Of a stretch of DNA of 42,519 nucleotides, positions 34,988 to 42,232 are shown one piece after another; within the stretch, counting starts at the first letter, position 1, and every line of letters begins with the position of its first letter. Source of the stretch: Actinomycetota bacterium (GTDB lineage Bacteria > Actinomycetota > UBA4738 > HRBIN12); assembly GCA_005885035.1 (NCBI GenBank), contig VAXZ01000002.1, positions 1 to 42,519 on the forward strand, read 5' to 3'. The position numbers and the translations under genes were made by a program. The notes below the pieces were generated by a model. That model ran no database searches and was not told the origin of the DNA. It saw only the letters and a program-made list of their open reading frames with translations.

Positions 34988-35446
34988 TCAGCCGACCGTG
35001 TGCGGCCGCGCGCCCGTCGCCTCGCCGGTGTCCTGGAGCGCCTCCTGCAACACGTCCCACGCGAGCACGGCGCACTTGATCCGGATCGGGTACTTCACGA
35101 CCCCCTTCAGGGCGACGAGGTCCCCGAAGCGGTCGTCGTCGGGTTCGACCTCGCCGGCCATCATCCCTCGGAACTGGCCCGCCAGCTCGAGCGTCTGGTC
35201 GACGGTCCTGCCCGCGGCGGCTTCGGTCATCATGGAGGCGGAGCTCTGCGAGATGGAGCACCCCGCTCCCTGGAAGGTCAGCTCGGCCACGGTCCCGTCG
35301 TCGACGTGGGCGAACACGGTGATCTCGTCCCCGCAGAGCGGGTTGTTGCGGGTGCATGAGACCTCGGCCCCCGGCAGGTCCCGCTTGTTCCGCGGGTTCT
35401 TGTAGTGGTCGAGGATCACTTCCTTGTAGATATCGTCGAGCGCCAC
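34988..35446 (-). CDS. sufU: SufU-type iron-sulfur assembly/sulfurtransferase protein
   Basis: A 152-residue protein from GTG 35446. Opening 'LDDIYKEVILDHYKNPRNKRDL' and the three metal-ligand cysteines in 'NNPLCGDEITV', 'FQGAGCSISQSSASMM' and 'IRIKCAVLAWDVLQEAL' mark the SufU/IscU fold. The spacing between the second and third Cys includes the SufU-type insertion. SufU is a zinc protein that takes sulfur from SufS and passes it to SufBCD. It lies 31 nt after sufS. Confidence 0.95.
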   Translation of the reverse strand: MALDDIYKEVILDHYKNPRNKRDLPGAEVSCTRNNPLCGDEITVFAHVDDGTVAELTFQGAGCSISQSSASMMTEAAAGRTVDQTLELAGQFRGMMAGEVEPDDDRFGDLVALKGVVKYPIRIKCAVLAWDVLQEALQDTGEATGARPHTVG

Positions 35447-35477
35447 ATCGTCTCCCGTCGTGCGTCGGATCGTCGCG

Positions 35478-37415
35478 CTAGGACGCGAAGATATCGCCCG
35501 CGCGTGCGAGCGACGCGACCAGCAGGTCGACCTCCTCGTTCGTGTTGTAGACGTAGAACGAAGCACGCACGGTCGCAGGCGTCCCGTAGCGACGCATCAC
35601 GAGCTGCGCGCAGTGATGCCCAGCCCGAACGGCGATCCCCTCTTCGTTCAGGATCGTCGCCAGATCGTGCGGGTGGATGTCGTGGTACCAGAAGCTGACC
35701 GTCCCTCCGCGGATGTCGGTGTCCTTCGGACCGTAGACCACCGCCCCTGCCTCGAGCAGACGGTCGATCGCGTACCGCGTGATGTCGACCTCGTGGGCGC
35801 GGACGGCCTCCATCCCGAGCGCGTCGAGGTAATCGCACGCGGCGGCCAATCCGACCTGCTGCGCCACTTGCATCGTGCCCGCCTCGAACCGATAAGGAAC
35901 ATCGTTCCACGTGGCGTGGTCGTGGAAGACCTCGCGGATCATGTCGCCGCCACCGAACATGGGCTGCAGCCGGTCAAGATGCTCGCGCTTGGCCAGCAGC
36001 CCTCCGCTCGCCGTCGGGCCGAGCATCTTGTGACCGCTGAACGCCAGGAAGTCCGCCTCCAGACCATCCATATCGAAGGGCATGTGCGGCGCGGCCTGGG
36101 CAGCATCCACGACCACGATCGCTCCGACAGCATGGGCGGCATCGACCAGCTGCTTCAAGGGCGTGATCGTCCCGAGCGCGTTCGACATGGCCGTCACGCC
36201 CAGGATCTTGGTGCGGTCACCGAGCAGCTCGCCGAGGTTGGAGAGATCCAGCAGACCGTCATCCGTCAAGCCGAGATAGCGGAGCTTCGCTCCCGTGGCC
36301 TGCGCGACCAGCTGCCACGGCACGATGTTGGAGTGGTGCTCCATCTCGGTGATGAGGATCTCGTCGCCCGGCTGCAGGCGCTGCCCCCAACTCGCGGCCA
36401 CGAGGTTGACGGCCTCCGTCGTGCCGCGCACGAACACGATTTCCTCGCGCCGTGCCGCGTTGATGAAGCGCCTCACGGTATCGCGCGCGGCCTCGTAGGC
36501 GTCGGTCGCCTGCTGGCTCAAGGCATGCACACCGCGGTGAATGTTGGCATTGAGCTCGGCGTAGTAGCGCGCCTCGCCATCGATCACGCACTGCGGCTTC
36601 TGGCTGGTGGCGGCGTTGTCGAGGTAGACGAGCGGCCGGCCGTGGACCTTCCCGAGCTCCCGGCGGACGCCCTCGTAGCCCTTGTCCTCGAGCTCGTGTG
36701 CCAGTTCCGGACCGCCGGACTTCACGATCTTCCCCTGCATCATCACGTGCACGAACCCCGGGGTGATGTAGTTCAGCATCCGTTGGTAGTGCGTGATGAT
36801 CAGAACACCGAGCTCGGGTCCGGCCAGCTCGTTGACGCTCTCGGCGACCAACTTCAACGAGTCGATGTCGAGGCCGGAGTCCGTCTCGTCCAAGATCGCG
36901 AGCGTCGGTTCCAGCACGGCCAGCTGCAGGACTTCGTTCCGCTTCTTCTCGCCCCCCGAGAACCCCTGGTTGACGTACCGCTGCACCATCGCGTCCTCGA
37001 TCCCGAGACGGTCCATCTGCGTCTTCATGTGCTTGCGGAATGCGAGTGCTGAGATCTGCTCGCCCTTGATCGCTTGGTATGCCGTCCGCAGGAAGTTCAC
37101 GACCGAGACGCCGGGGACCTCGGTCGGATACTGCATCGCCAGGAAAAGTCCTCGCTTGGCCCGCTGGTCGGGCGGCAGGGCCGTGATGTCCTCCCCGTTG
37201 AAGGTGACGCTCCCCTCCATGATCCGGTACCCCGGACGTCCCATGATGACGTTTGAGAGCGTCGATTTCCCCGACCCGTTGGGTCCCATAAGCGCATGGA
37301 TCTGGCCTTGCTGCACCGTGAGGTCGATCCCTCGGAGGATCTCGCGGTCGCCGACCGCGGCGTGCAAGCCCTTCACCTCCAGCGTCGCGGTAGCAGTGGC
37401 ATCGGTCTGGGTCAT
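35478..37415 (-). CDS. sufC-sufS: SufC ATPase and SufS cysteine desulfurase in one continuous frame (apparent fusion)
   Basis: One 645-residue frame. Residues 1-~252 are a complete SufC: Walker A GPNGSGKS (44-51), Q-loop 'FLAMQYP', signature 'GFSGGEKKRNEVLQ' (151-164), Walker B 'LAILDETDSGLD', and switch His in 'LIITHYQRML'. From residue ~256, KVHGRPLVYLDNAATSQKP starts SufS, with PLP lysine in 'LAFSGHKMLGPT' and active-site C602 in 'RAGHHCAQLV'. The end of SufC and the first roughly 15 residues of SufS, including its start codon, are missing. Normally these are two genes. Either a true fusion arose or about 120 nt is missing here. SufC powers SufBCD; SufS supplies persulfide sulfur. Confidence 0.85.
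   Translation of the reverse strand: MTQTDATATATLEVKGLHAAVGDREILRGIDLTVQQGQIHALMGPNGSGKSTLSNVIMGRPGYRIMEGSVTFNGEDITALPPDQRAKRGLFLAMQYPTEVPGVSVVNFLRTAYQAIKGEQISALAFRKHMKTQMDRLGIEDAMVQRYVNQGFSGGEKKRNEVLQLAVLEPTLAILDETDSGLDIDSLKLVAESVNELAGPELGVLIITHYQRMLNYITPGFVHVMMQGKIVKSGGPELAHELEDKGYEGVRRELGKVHGRPLVYLDNAATSQKPQCVIDGEARYYAELNANIHRGVHALSQQATDAYEAARDTVRRFINAARREEIVFVRGTTEAVNLVAASWGQRLQPGDEILITEMEHHSNIVPWQLVAQATGAKLRYLGLTDDGLLDLSNLGELLGDRTKILGVTAMSNALGTITPLKQLVDAAHAVGAIVVVDAAQAAPHMPFDMDGLEADFLAFSGHKMLGPTASGGLLAKREHLDRLQPMFGGGDMIREVFHDHATWNDVPYRFEAGTMQVAQQVGLAAACDYLDALGMEAVRAHEVDITRYAIDRLLEAGAVVYGPKDTDIRGGTVSFWYHDIHPHDLATILNEEGIAVRAGHHCAQLVMRRYGTPATVRASFYVYNTNEEVDLLVASLARAGDIFAS
36650..36665 (-). 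other. SufC/SufS junction
   Basis: The sequence passes directly from SufC-type DKGYEGVRREL to SufS-type GKVHGRPLVYL, with no stop, ribosome site or start codon between the two domains and no flexible linker. Confidence 0.7.
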
Positions 37416-37419
37416 CTGG

Positions 37420-37737
37420 TCACACCTCGATCAAGACGTCGTCGTCGGTCACGGTCACGGGGAACACATCCACCGGCGTGATCGCCGGAAGCGTTCGGGC
37501 CGCGCCGGTGTCGAGGTCGAAGGTGGATCCGTGCTTCGGACACTCGATCGTCTCGAGATCCACATCCACCTCTCCCTCGTCCAGGTAGTAGTGCTCGTGC
37601 GAGCAGATCGCGTCGACCGCGCGGAACCCTTCGTCTCCGAGATTCACCACGGCGACGAGGCGGCCGTCGACGGCGAACCGTCGCGCTTCGCCGGCGGGCA
37701 CGTCTTCGACCGAGCACACGCGTACCGCCGAGGTCAT
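37420..37737 (-). CDS. Rieske-type [2Fe-2S] ferredoxin of the SUF operon
   Basis: A 105-residue protein from ATG 37737, overlapping the sufD stop by 4 nt. It has the two Rieske boxes: 'CSHEHYYLDEG' (C-x-H) and 'CPKHGSTFDLDTG' (C-x2-H). It resembles the small non-heme ferredoxin subunit found between sufD and sufC in many actinobacteria. It may carry electrons for cluster assembly. The role has not been settled. It lies 4 nt upstream of sufC. Confidence 0.93.
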   Translation of the reverse strand: MTSAVRVCSVEDVPAGEARRFAVDGRLVAVVNLGDEGFRAVDAICSHEHYYLDEGEVDVDLETIECPKHGSTFDLDTGAARTLPAITPVDVFPVTVTDDDVLIEV

Positions 37738-38957
37738 AAGGCCACCCCAGCGGTCGATGGCTCGGCGAGCTCCTCCTGGATCGCGAGCTCGGCGTTCTGC
37801 CGGACCTCGTCCAGACGCACGCGGTCCAACACCTCTTGGAAGAAGCCGGTCACGATCAGTCGTTCGGCCTCGGCGCGCGGGATCCCCCTGCTCTCCAGAT
37901 AGAACACCGTCTCCTCGTCGACCGGCCCGACGCTCGCCGCGTGCCCACACCGGACGTCATTGGCCTCGATCTCGAGGTTCGGGATCGCGTCGGCTTTGGC
38001 ATGCTCGGACAGGACGATGTTGCGAGAGGTCTGCATCGCGTCGGTCTTCTGCGCTCCGGGTCGAACGTGGACCCACCCGCTGTAGACGGCACGCGAGGCG
38101 TCGCGGAGCGCTCCCTTGTAGAGCAGATCGCTGCTGCAGTTCGGCGCGACGTGGTCCTGCACCGAGCGGTGATCGAAGTGCTGGGTTCCATCGGCGAAGA
38201 AGACCCCGAGCATCTCGGAGAAACCCCCGGCGCCCGCGAGCACCGTTTCGGCCTCGGCCCGGGCGAGCGAAGCGCCGAAGCCGATCGCGAGGGAACGGAA
38301 CTCGGCGTCGCGACCGACCCGGGCACGCTGGATCCCGAGGTGCGTCACGCCCGCACCCCACTCCTGGATCGAGACGTACCGAACGTGCGCACCGTCACCG
38401 ACCACGATCTCGACGATCGCATCGGAGAGCGCCCTGGCCAGATCCGGTGACGCGAACCGGTCGATGAAGGTGACCTCGGCGCCCTCCTCCGCGATCAACA
38501 AGGTATGCGGGAACGCCGCGGCGCCGTCGGCATCGAGGTACGTCAGGGCCTGCAGGGGAAGATCGACGCGGACATCCCGAGGGATGTAGAGGAACGTTCC
38601 TCCGGTCCGGAACGCCCCGTGGAGCGCCGTGAACTTGGTACGGTCCGTCGGAACGAGCGTGTGGAGATGGCGCTCGACGAGCTCGGCGTGCGACTCGGCC
38701 GCCCGATCCAGATCGCAGAACACGATGCCGAGCCCGCCTGGATCCTGCCCCGAGGTCGTCCTCATGACGCTCGGCACGTGCGCCTCGAACGAGAGCTCGA
38801 AGTCCGACAGATCCGTGTAGCGCCACTCCTCGGTCTCTTGGGACGGGATGGGCGATGCACGGAACTCCTCGAACGCTTGCTTGCGCATGCGCTGCAGCGG
38901 TTCCGTAGCCTTAGGCAGCAGCTCGAAAGCGGCTTCGTCGAACGCGAGAGACGTCAT
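37734..38957 (-). CDS. sufD: SufD, FeS cluster assembly scaffold component
   Basis: A 407-residue SufB/D-family protein. The core beta-helix shows 'HGAFRTGGTFLYIPRDVRVDLPLQALTYLDADGA', 'VRYVSIQEWGAGVTHLGIQRARVGRDAEFRSLAIGFGASLARAEAETVLAGAGGFSEMLGVFFADGTQHFDHRSVQDHVAPNCSSDLLYKGALRDASRAVYSGWVHV' and C-terminal 'DVRCGHAASVGPVDEETVFYLESRGI' with the conserved R-C-G-H. It joins SufB and SufC in the scaffold. ATG 38957 lies 8 nt after a TAGGAT box, so it can be transcribed separately from sufB. Confidence 0.96.
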   Translation of the reverse strand: MTSLAFDEAAFELLPKATEPLQRMRKQAFEEFRASPIPSQETEEWRYTDLSDFELSFEAHVPSVMRTTSGQDPGGLGIVFCDLDRAAESHAELVERHLHTLVPTDRTKFTALHGAFRTGGTFLYIPRDVRVDLPLQALTYLDADGAAAFPHTLLIAEEGAEVTFIDRFASPDLARALSDAIVEIVVGDGAHVRYVSIQEWGAGVTHLGIQRARVGRDAEFRSLAIGFGASLARAEAETVLAGAGGFSEMLGVFFADGTQHFDHRSVQDHVAPNCSSDLLYKGALRDASRAVYSGWVHVRPGAQKTDAMQTSRNIVLSEHAKADAIPNLEIEANDVRCGHAASVGPVDEETVFYLESRGIPRAEAERLIVTGFFQEVLDRVRLDEVRQNAELAIQEELAEPSTAGVAL

Positions 38958-38965
38958 CGACAGGA

Positions 38966-38986
38966 ATCCTACTCAATAGGTCGGAT
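38966..38986 (-). promoter_or_regulatory. Rrf2/IscR-like operator overlapping the sufD -10 box
   Basis: Minus strand: ATCCGAC-N7-GTAGGAT, a 7-7-7 inverted repeat with one mismatch. The core CCGACCTATTGAGTAGG matches 13 of 17 positions of the IscR type 1 consensus as I recall it (YYGACTRwwwYAGTCRR). The right arm contains TAGGAT (38966-38971), 8 nt before the sufD ATG, so binding would block the promoter. Confidence 0.6.
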
Positions 38987-38996
38987 TCGCGACCCC
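38979..38996 (-). repeat. 18-bp repeat upstream of sufD (second copy upstream of sufB)
   Basis: GGGGTCGCGAATCCGACC on the minus strand. An identical copy is at 40513-40530. It contains GGTCG-N6-CGACC and overlaps the left arm of the operator. The two copies sit at the same place relative to the two -10 boxes. Confidence 0.8.
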
Positions 38997-39032
38997 GCGA
39001 GCGGTCACGGCCTGGGGCGCAACCCGGCGCTC

Positions 39033-40445
39033 CTATCCGACCGAGCCCTCCATCTGCAGCTCGATCAGGCGGTTCAGCTCGACCGCGTATTCCATCGGGA
39101 GCTCGCGGGTGATCGGCTCGATGAAGCCGTTCACGATCATGGCGGTCGCCTCGACCTCGGAGAGGCCCCGGCTCATCAGGTAGAAGAGCTGGTCCTCGCC
39201 GACCTTCGAGACCGTGGCCTCGTGGCCGAGCGCGGCCGTCTCGTCCTCGACCTCGATGTACGGGTAGGTGTCGGAACGGCTCTCCTCATCCAGGATCAGC
39301 GCGTCGCACCGCACGTTGGACCGAGCGTGATGCGCGCCGGGCTCGACACGCACCAGCCCCCGATAGCCGGTCCTGCCGCCGTCCTTCGAGACGGACTTCG
39401 ATGTGATGACGCTGGTCGTGTACGGCGCAGCGTGGATCGCCTTCCCGCCCGCATCCGTGTGCATCCCCTTGCCGGCGAACGCGACGGAGAGCACCTCGCC
39501 GCGCGCGCCTTCGCCCAGCAGGTAGATCGACGGGTACTTCATGGTGACCTTCGAACCGATGTTGCCGTCGACCCACTCCATCACGGCGTCCTCGTAGGCG
39601 GCTGCGCGCTTGGTCACGAGGTTATAGACGTTGGTGGACCAGTTCTGGATCGTGGTGTACCGGACCCGCGCACCCTTCATCGCCTTGATCTCGACGACGG
39701 CAGAGTGCAGGGAGTCGCTCGTGTAGATCGGGGCCGAGCAACCCTCGACGTAATGCACGTACGAACCCTCGTCCGCGACGATCAGCGTTCGCTCGAACTG
39801 CCCCATGTTCTCGGCGTTGATGCGGAAGTACGCCTGGAGCGGGATGTCGACGTGGACGCCCGGTGGCACGTAGATGAACGACCCACCCGACCACACCGCG
39901 GTGTTGAGTGCCGCGAACTTGTTGTCGTTCGCCGGGATCAACGTGCCGAAGTGCTCCTTCACCAGGTCGGGGTAGTCGCGAAGAGCCGAGTCCATGTCGG
40001 TGAACAGCACACCGATGTCGTCCAACTCTTTCTTGATCTTGTGGTAGACGACCTCGCTCTCGTACTGGGCAGACACACCTCCGAGGTACTTCTTCTCCGC
40101 CTCGGGGATCCCCAGCTTGTCCCAGGTCCCGCGGATGTCCTCGGGCAGGTCGTCCCAATCCTGGGCCTGCTTCTCCGTGGACCGGATGAAGTAGTAGATG
40201 TTTTCGAAGTCGATGCCCGAGAGGTCTGCTCCCCACCACGGCATCGGGCGTTGCTCGAAGTGCTTCAGGGCCTTCAGCCGACGCTTGCGCATCCAGTCGG
40301 GCTCGGACTTGCGAGCGGAGATCTCCTCGACGACCGCTTCGGACAGCCCGCGCTTGGGCTCGAAGATGGAGTTCGACCGGTCCTTCCAGTCGAACCGGTA
40401 CCCCTTGCTCAGCTCCCGGAGGTGCTCCTCTTGGCTGACGGCCAC
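39033..40445 (-). CDS. sufB: SufB, FeS cluster assembly scaffold
   Basis: A 470-residue protein, typical for SufB. GTG 40445 is chosen over GTG 40463 because AAGGGGG stands 7 nt before it, while no ribosome site precedes 40463. Visible: '[14 protein letters not shown]'-like '[34 protein letters not shown]', '[59 protein letters not shown]' with the conserved Cys, '[14 protein letters not shown]', and C-terminal '[22 protein letters not shown]' . It forms the SufBC2D scaffold where clusters are built. It is the first gene of the operon. Confidence 0.97.
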   Translation of the reverse strand: MAVSQEEHLRELSKGYRFDWKDRSNSIFEPKRGLSEAVVEEISARKSEPDWMRKRRLKALKHFEQRPMPWWGADLSGIDFENIYYFIRSTEKQAQDWDDLPEDIRGTWDKLGIPEAEKKYLGGVSAQYESEVVYHKIKKELDDIGVLFTDMDSALRDYPDLVKEHFGTLIPANDNKFAALNTAVWSGGSFIYVPPGVHVDIPLQAYFRINAENMGQFERTLIVADEGSYVHYVEGCSAPIYTSDSLHSAVVEIKAMKGARVRYTTIQNWSTNVYNLVTKRAAAYEDAVMEWVDGNIGSKVTMKYPSIYLLGEGARGEVLSVAFAGKGMHTDAGGKAIHAAPYTTSVITSKSVSKDGGRTGYRGLVRVEPGAHHARSNVRCDALILDEESRSDTYPYIEVEDETAALGHEATVSKVGEDQLFYLMSRGLSEVEATAMIVNGFIEPITRELPMEYAVELNRLIELQMEGSVG

Positions 40446-40465
40446 GCCGTATTCCCCCTTCACAT

Positions 40466-40490
40466 GATCGGGGCACTCGCCCCGCCGATC
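40466..40490 (-). promoter_or_regulatory. Hairpin in the sufB leader
   Basis: GATC-GGGGC-ACTC-GCCCC-GCC-GATC read on the plus strand: a 9-bp stem with a 3-nt bulge and a 4-nt loop. It ends 12 nt before the SD of sufB on the transcript, so it could influence translation or simply be structural noise in GC-rich DNA. Confidence 0.4.
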
Positions 40491-40499
40491 ACGTTCGAA

Positions 40500-40518
40500 A
40501 GTCTACTCCAGGGGTCGG
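40500..40518 (-). promoter_or_regulatory. Rrf2/IscR-like operator and -10 box of sufB
   Basis: Minus strand: CCGACCCCTGGAGTAGA (40502-40518), 11 of 17 matches to the IscR type 1 consensus, with TAGACT (40500-40505) as -10. The expected start is near 40493, giving a roughly 48-nt leader. The arrangement matches the site upstream of sufD. Confidence 0.55.
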
Positions 40519-40530
40519 ATTCGCGACCCC
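40513..40530 (-). repeat. 18-bp repeat upstream of sufB
   Basis: GGGGTCGCGAATCCGACC on the minus strand, identical to 38979-38996. See the sufD copy. Confidence 0.8.
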
Positions 40531-40562
40531 GGCCTCCTTCCGCGCCCGCCGGCGTTCATCGA

Positions 40563-40568
40563 TAGGGT
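40563..40568 (+). promoter_or_regulatory. -10 box for leaderless PAP2 gene
   Basis: TAGGGT, 7 nt before ATG 40576. An in-frame GTG at 40567 lies inside this box, so ATG 40576 is the better start. Confidence 0.55.
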
Positions 40569-40575
40569 GCGAACC

Positions 40576-41235
40576 ATGGGCTCCCCACCGCTCGTTCGGA
40601 GGCGCCTCGACGCGGCCGCGGCCGTAGCCGGCCTCGCGCTGTTCGGGCTGTGCGCGCTGGTGGCGGATCGCGGGGTTCCGGCCCCGGAGCGCGCGGTGTT
40701 CTCATGGATCAACGGACTCCCGGACAGCCTCACCGTTGCTACTCACACCATCCAGTTCCTCGGCGTCCTCGCCGTCGGGCCGATCGTCGCGGTGATCGCG
40801 CTGGCCGCGCGGCGGCCGCGTCTCGCGGCCGCCGCGCTCATCGTGACCGCTCTCAAACTCCTCGCCGAACGCTTCGTGTGGCGTCTGGTCGCGCGTGACC
40901 GGCCCGGCATGACGGAACCCGGAGCCGTGATCAGGGGCGGGACGCCGACCACAGGGCTCTCGTTCGTCTCCGGTCACGTGGTGTTGGTGACGGGACTCGC
41001 GTGGTGCGTGACGCCCTACCTGCGCGGCGCGTGGCGCTCGGCTCCGTGGATCGTGGTCGCGCTCGTTGCGTTCGCCCGGATCTACCTCGGCGCGCACAAC
41101 CCACTCGACGTCCTCGGCGGGCTCGGTTTGGGCCTCGCTGTCGGAGCCCTCACCAACCTGATCGTCGGCGTTCCTCAGCCCATCTCGACCGGCGCACCGA
41201 CGAGCGACCCGTACTCGGTCCAGGATCCGTCGTAG
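40576..41235 (+). CDS. PAP2-family membrane phosphatase
   Basis: A 219-residue protein with six likely membrane helices and the three PAP2 signature parts: K-x6-RP in 'KLLAERFVWRLVARDRP', the SGH box in 'LSFVSGHVVLVTG', and R-x5-H-x3-D in 'ARIYLGAHNPLDVLGG'. Such enzymes remove phosphate from lipid phosphates such as undecaprenyl diphosphate or phosphatidic acid outside the membrane. The gene is divergent from sufB, and its last 61 nt overlap the end of the sulfurtransferase gene on the other strand. Confidence 0.92.
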   Translation: MGSPPLVRRRLDAAAAVAGLALFGLCALVADRGVPAPERAVFSWINGLPDSLTVATHTIQFLGVLAVGPIVAVIALAARRPRLAAAALIVTALKLLAERFVWRLVARDRPGMTEPGAVIRGGTPTTGLSFVSGHVVLVTGLAWCVTPYLRGAWRSAPWIVVALVAFARIYLGAHNPLDVLGGLGLGLAVGALTNLIVGVPQPISTGAPTSDPYSVQDPS

Positions 41236-42020
41236 TTCTTCACGTTCGGATACCCGAGCAGCTCCTGCAGCGCGAACCAAGTGTGGGAGCTGCGTTCGCC
41301 GATCCGGCAGTAGGCGATGACGTCGCGGTCGGCGGTGATCCCCTCGGCCTCGTACAGCGCCTTGAGCTCATCCGCGCTCTTGAAGGTGCCGTCATCGTTC
41401 GCGGCCTTGACCCACGGGATGTTCGCTGCTCCCGCGATGTGCCCGGGCACCTGGGCCTGCTCCTGTGGGAGATGGTCCGGCGCGAGCTTCTCGCCCCGGT
41501 ACTCCTCGGGCGAACGGACGTCGACGAAGCCCGTCGCCGACCCGACCTTCGAGATCACTTCCTCGCGGAGGGCACGGATCTGGGGTCGCTCGTCGCCCAA
41601 CAGCACGTGGTCGGATGGCTGGTAGCTCGGTACGTCCTGAACGAGCTCGCGGCTCTCCAACTCCCACTTCTTCCGGCCGCCATCCAGCAGCTTCACATCG
41701 TCGAACCCGCGGAGCTTCAGCAACCAGTACGCGTACGCCGCGAACCAGTTGTTGTTGCCGCCGTAGAGGACGACCGTCGTTCCCGAACCGACGCCGGCCG
41801 CCGAGAGCAGCTCGGCGAAGCCGCCCTGGTCCAGGTAGTCGCGGCCAACCGGGGTGTGCAGGTCGGTGGTCCAGTTCCAGCCGACGGCGCCGCGGATGTG
41901 CCCCTTCTCGTAGGCCGTCGTATCCTCATCGACCTCGATCACGCGGACGTCGGGCTCGTCGAGCTGTCTTTCCAGCCAGTCGGTGGAAACCAGTACCTCT
42001 GGGTTCGCGTACTCGGTCAT
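41175..42020 (-). CDS. sseA: SseA-type sulfurtransferase (two rhodanese domains)
   Basis: A 281-residue tandem rhodanese from ATG 42020 behind AGGAGG. The N-terminal inactive domain has 'VRVIEVDEDTTAYEKGHIRGAVGWNWTTDL' and 'VVLYGGNNNWFAAYAYWLLKLRGFDDVKLLDGG'. The C-terminal domain has 'GFVDVRSPEEYRGE', 'GHIAGAANIPWVKA' and the active loop CRIGERSSH with the persulfide Cys (~238). It moves sulfur from thiosulfate or a mercaptopyruvate-type donor to acceptors. It sits next to the SUF locus and SufT, suggesting sulfur supply. Confidence 0.93.
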   Translation of the reverse strand: MTEYANPEVLVSTDWLERQLDEPDVRVIEVDEDTTAYEKGHIRGAVGWNWTTDLHTPVGRDYLDQGGFAELLSAAGVGSGTTVVLYGGNNNWFAAYAYWLLKLRGFDDVKLLDGGRKKWELESRELVQDVPSYQPSDHVLLGDERPQIRALREEVISKVGSATGFVDVRSPEEYRGEKLAPDHLPQEQAQVPGHIAGAANIPWVKAANDDGTFKSADELKALYEAEGITADRDVIAYCRIGERSSHTWFALQELLGYPNVKNYDGSWTEYGSLVGAPVEMG

Positions 42021-42190
42021 ACGGATGAGCCTCCTTGCCGTTCGACGTCGGTGCCGTCGGTGGACAGATCCTGGGACGTGCCTCGACCCTTCAGGATCGA
42101 CAGCACAAGCGCGACGGGATCATGCGACCGACGAGTCCACGGGCACGCGTGCGGATCACGATCCCACCCCCACGGTTGGGTCAGAGCCTC

Positions 42191-42220
42191 GTTGTACCCG
42201 TGTTGCAGGTGCAACGTCAA
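42191..42220 (-). promoter_or_regulatory. Promoter with palindromic spacer upstream of sseA
   Basis: Minus strand: TTGACG (42215-42220), an 18-nt spacer, TACAAC (42191-42196). The spacer holds GTTGCA-CC-TGCAAC (42202-42215), a perfect 6-bp inverted repeat, a good position for a repressor or MerR-type activator. The message would have a roughly 165-nt leader before ATG 42020. The 42021-42190 stretch shows no convincing gene. Confidence 0.5.
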
Positions 42221-42232
42221 CCGGCCGTACGC

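Noticed and set aside
40461-40463. GTG 40463 as the sufB start
   Set aside because: No Shine-Dalgarno precedes it, and the sufB leader hairpin begins just upstream. GTG 40445 has AAGGGGG at the right distance.
42017-42220. A 67-codon frame upstream of sseA starting at TTG
   Set aside because: The TTG sits within the -35 box of a better-supported promoter, there is no ribosome site, and the product has no recognisable feature. The stop/start overlap with sseA is the only support.
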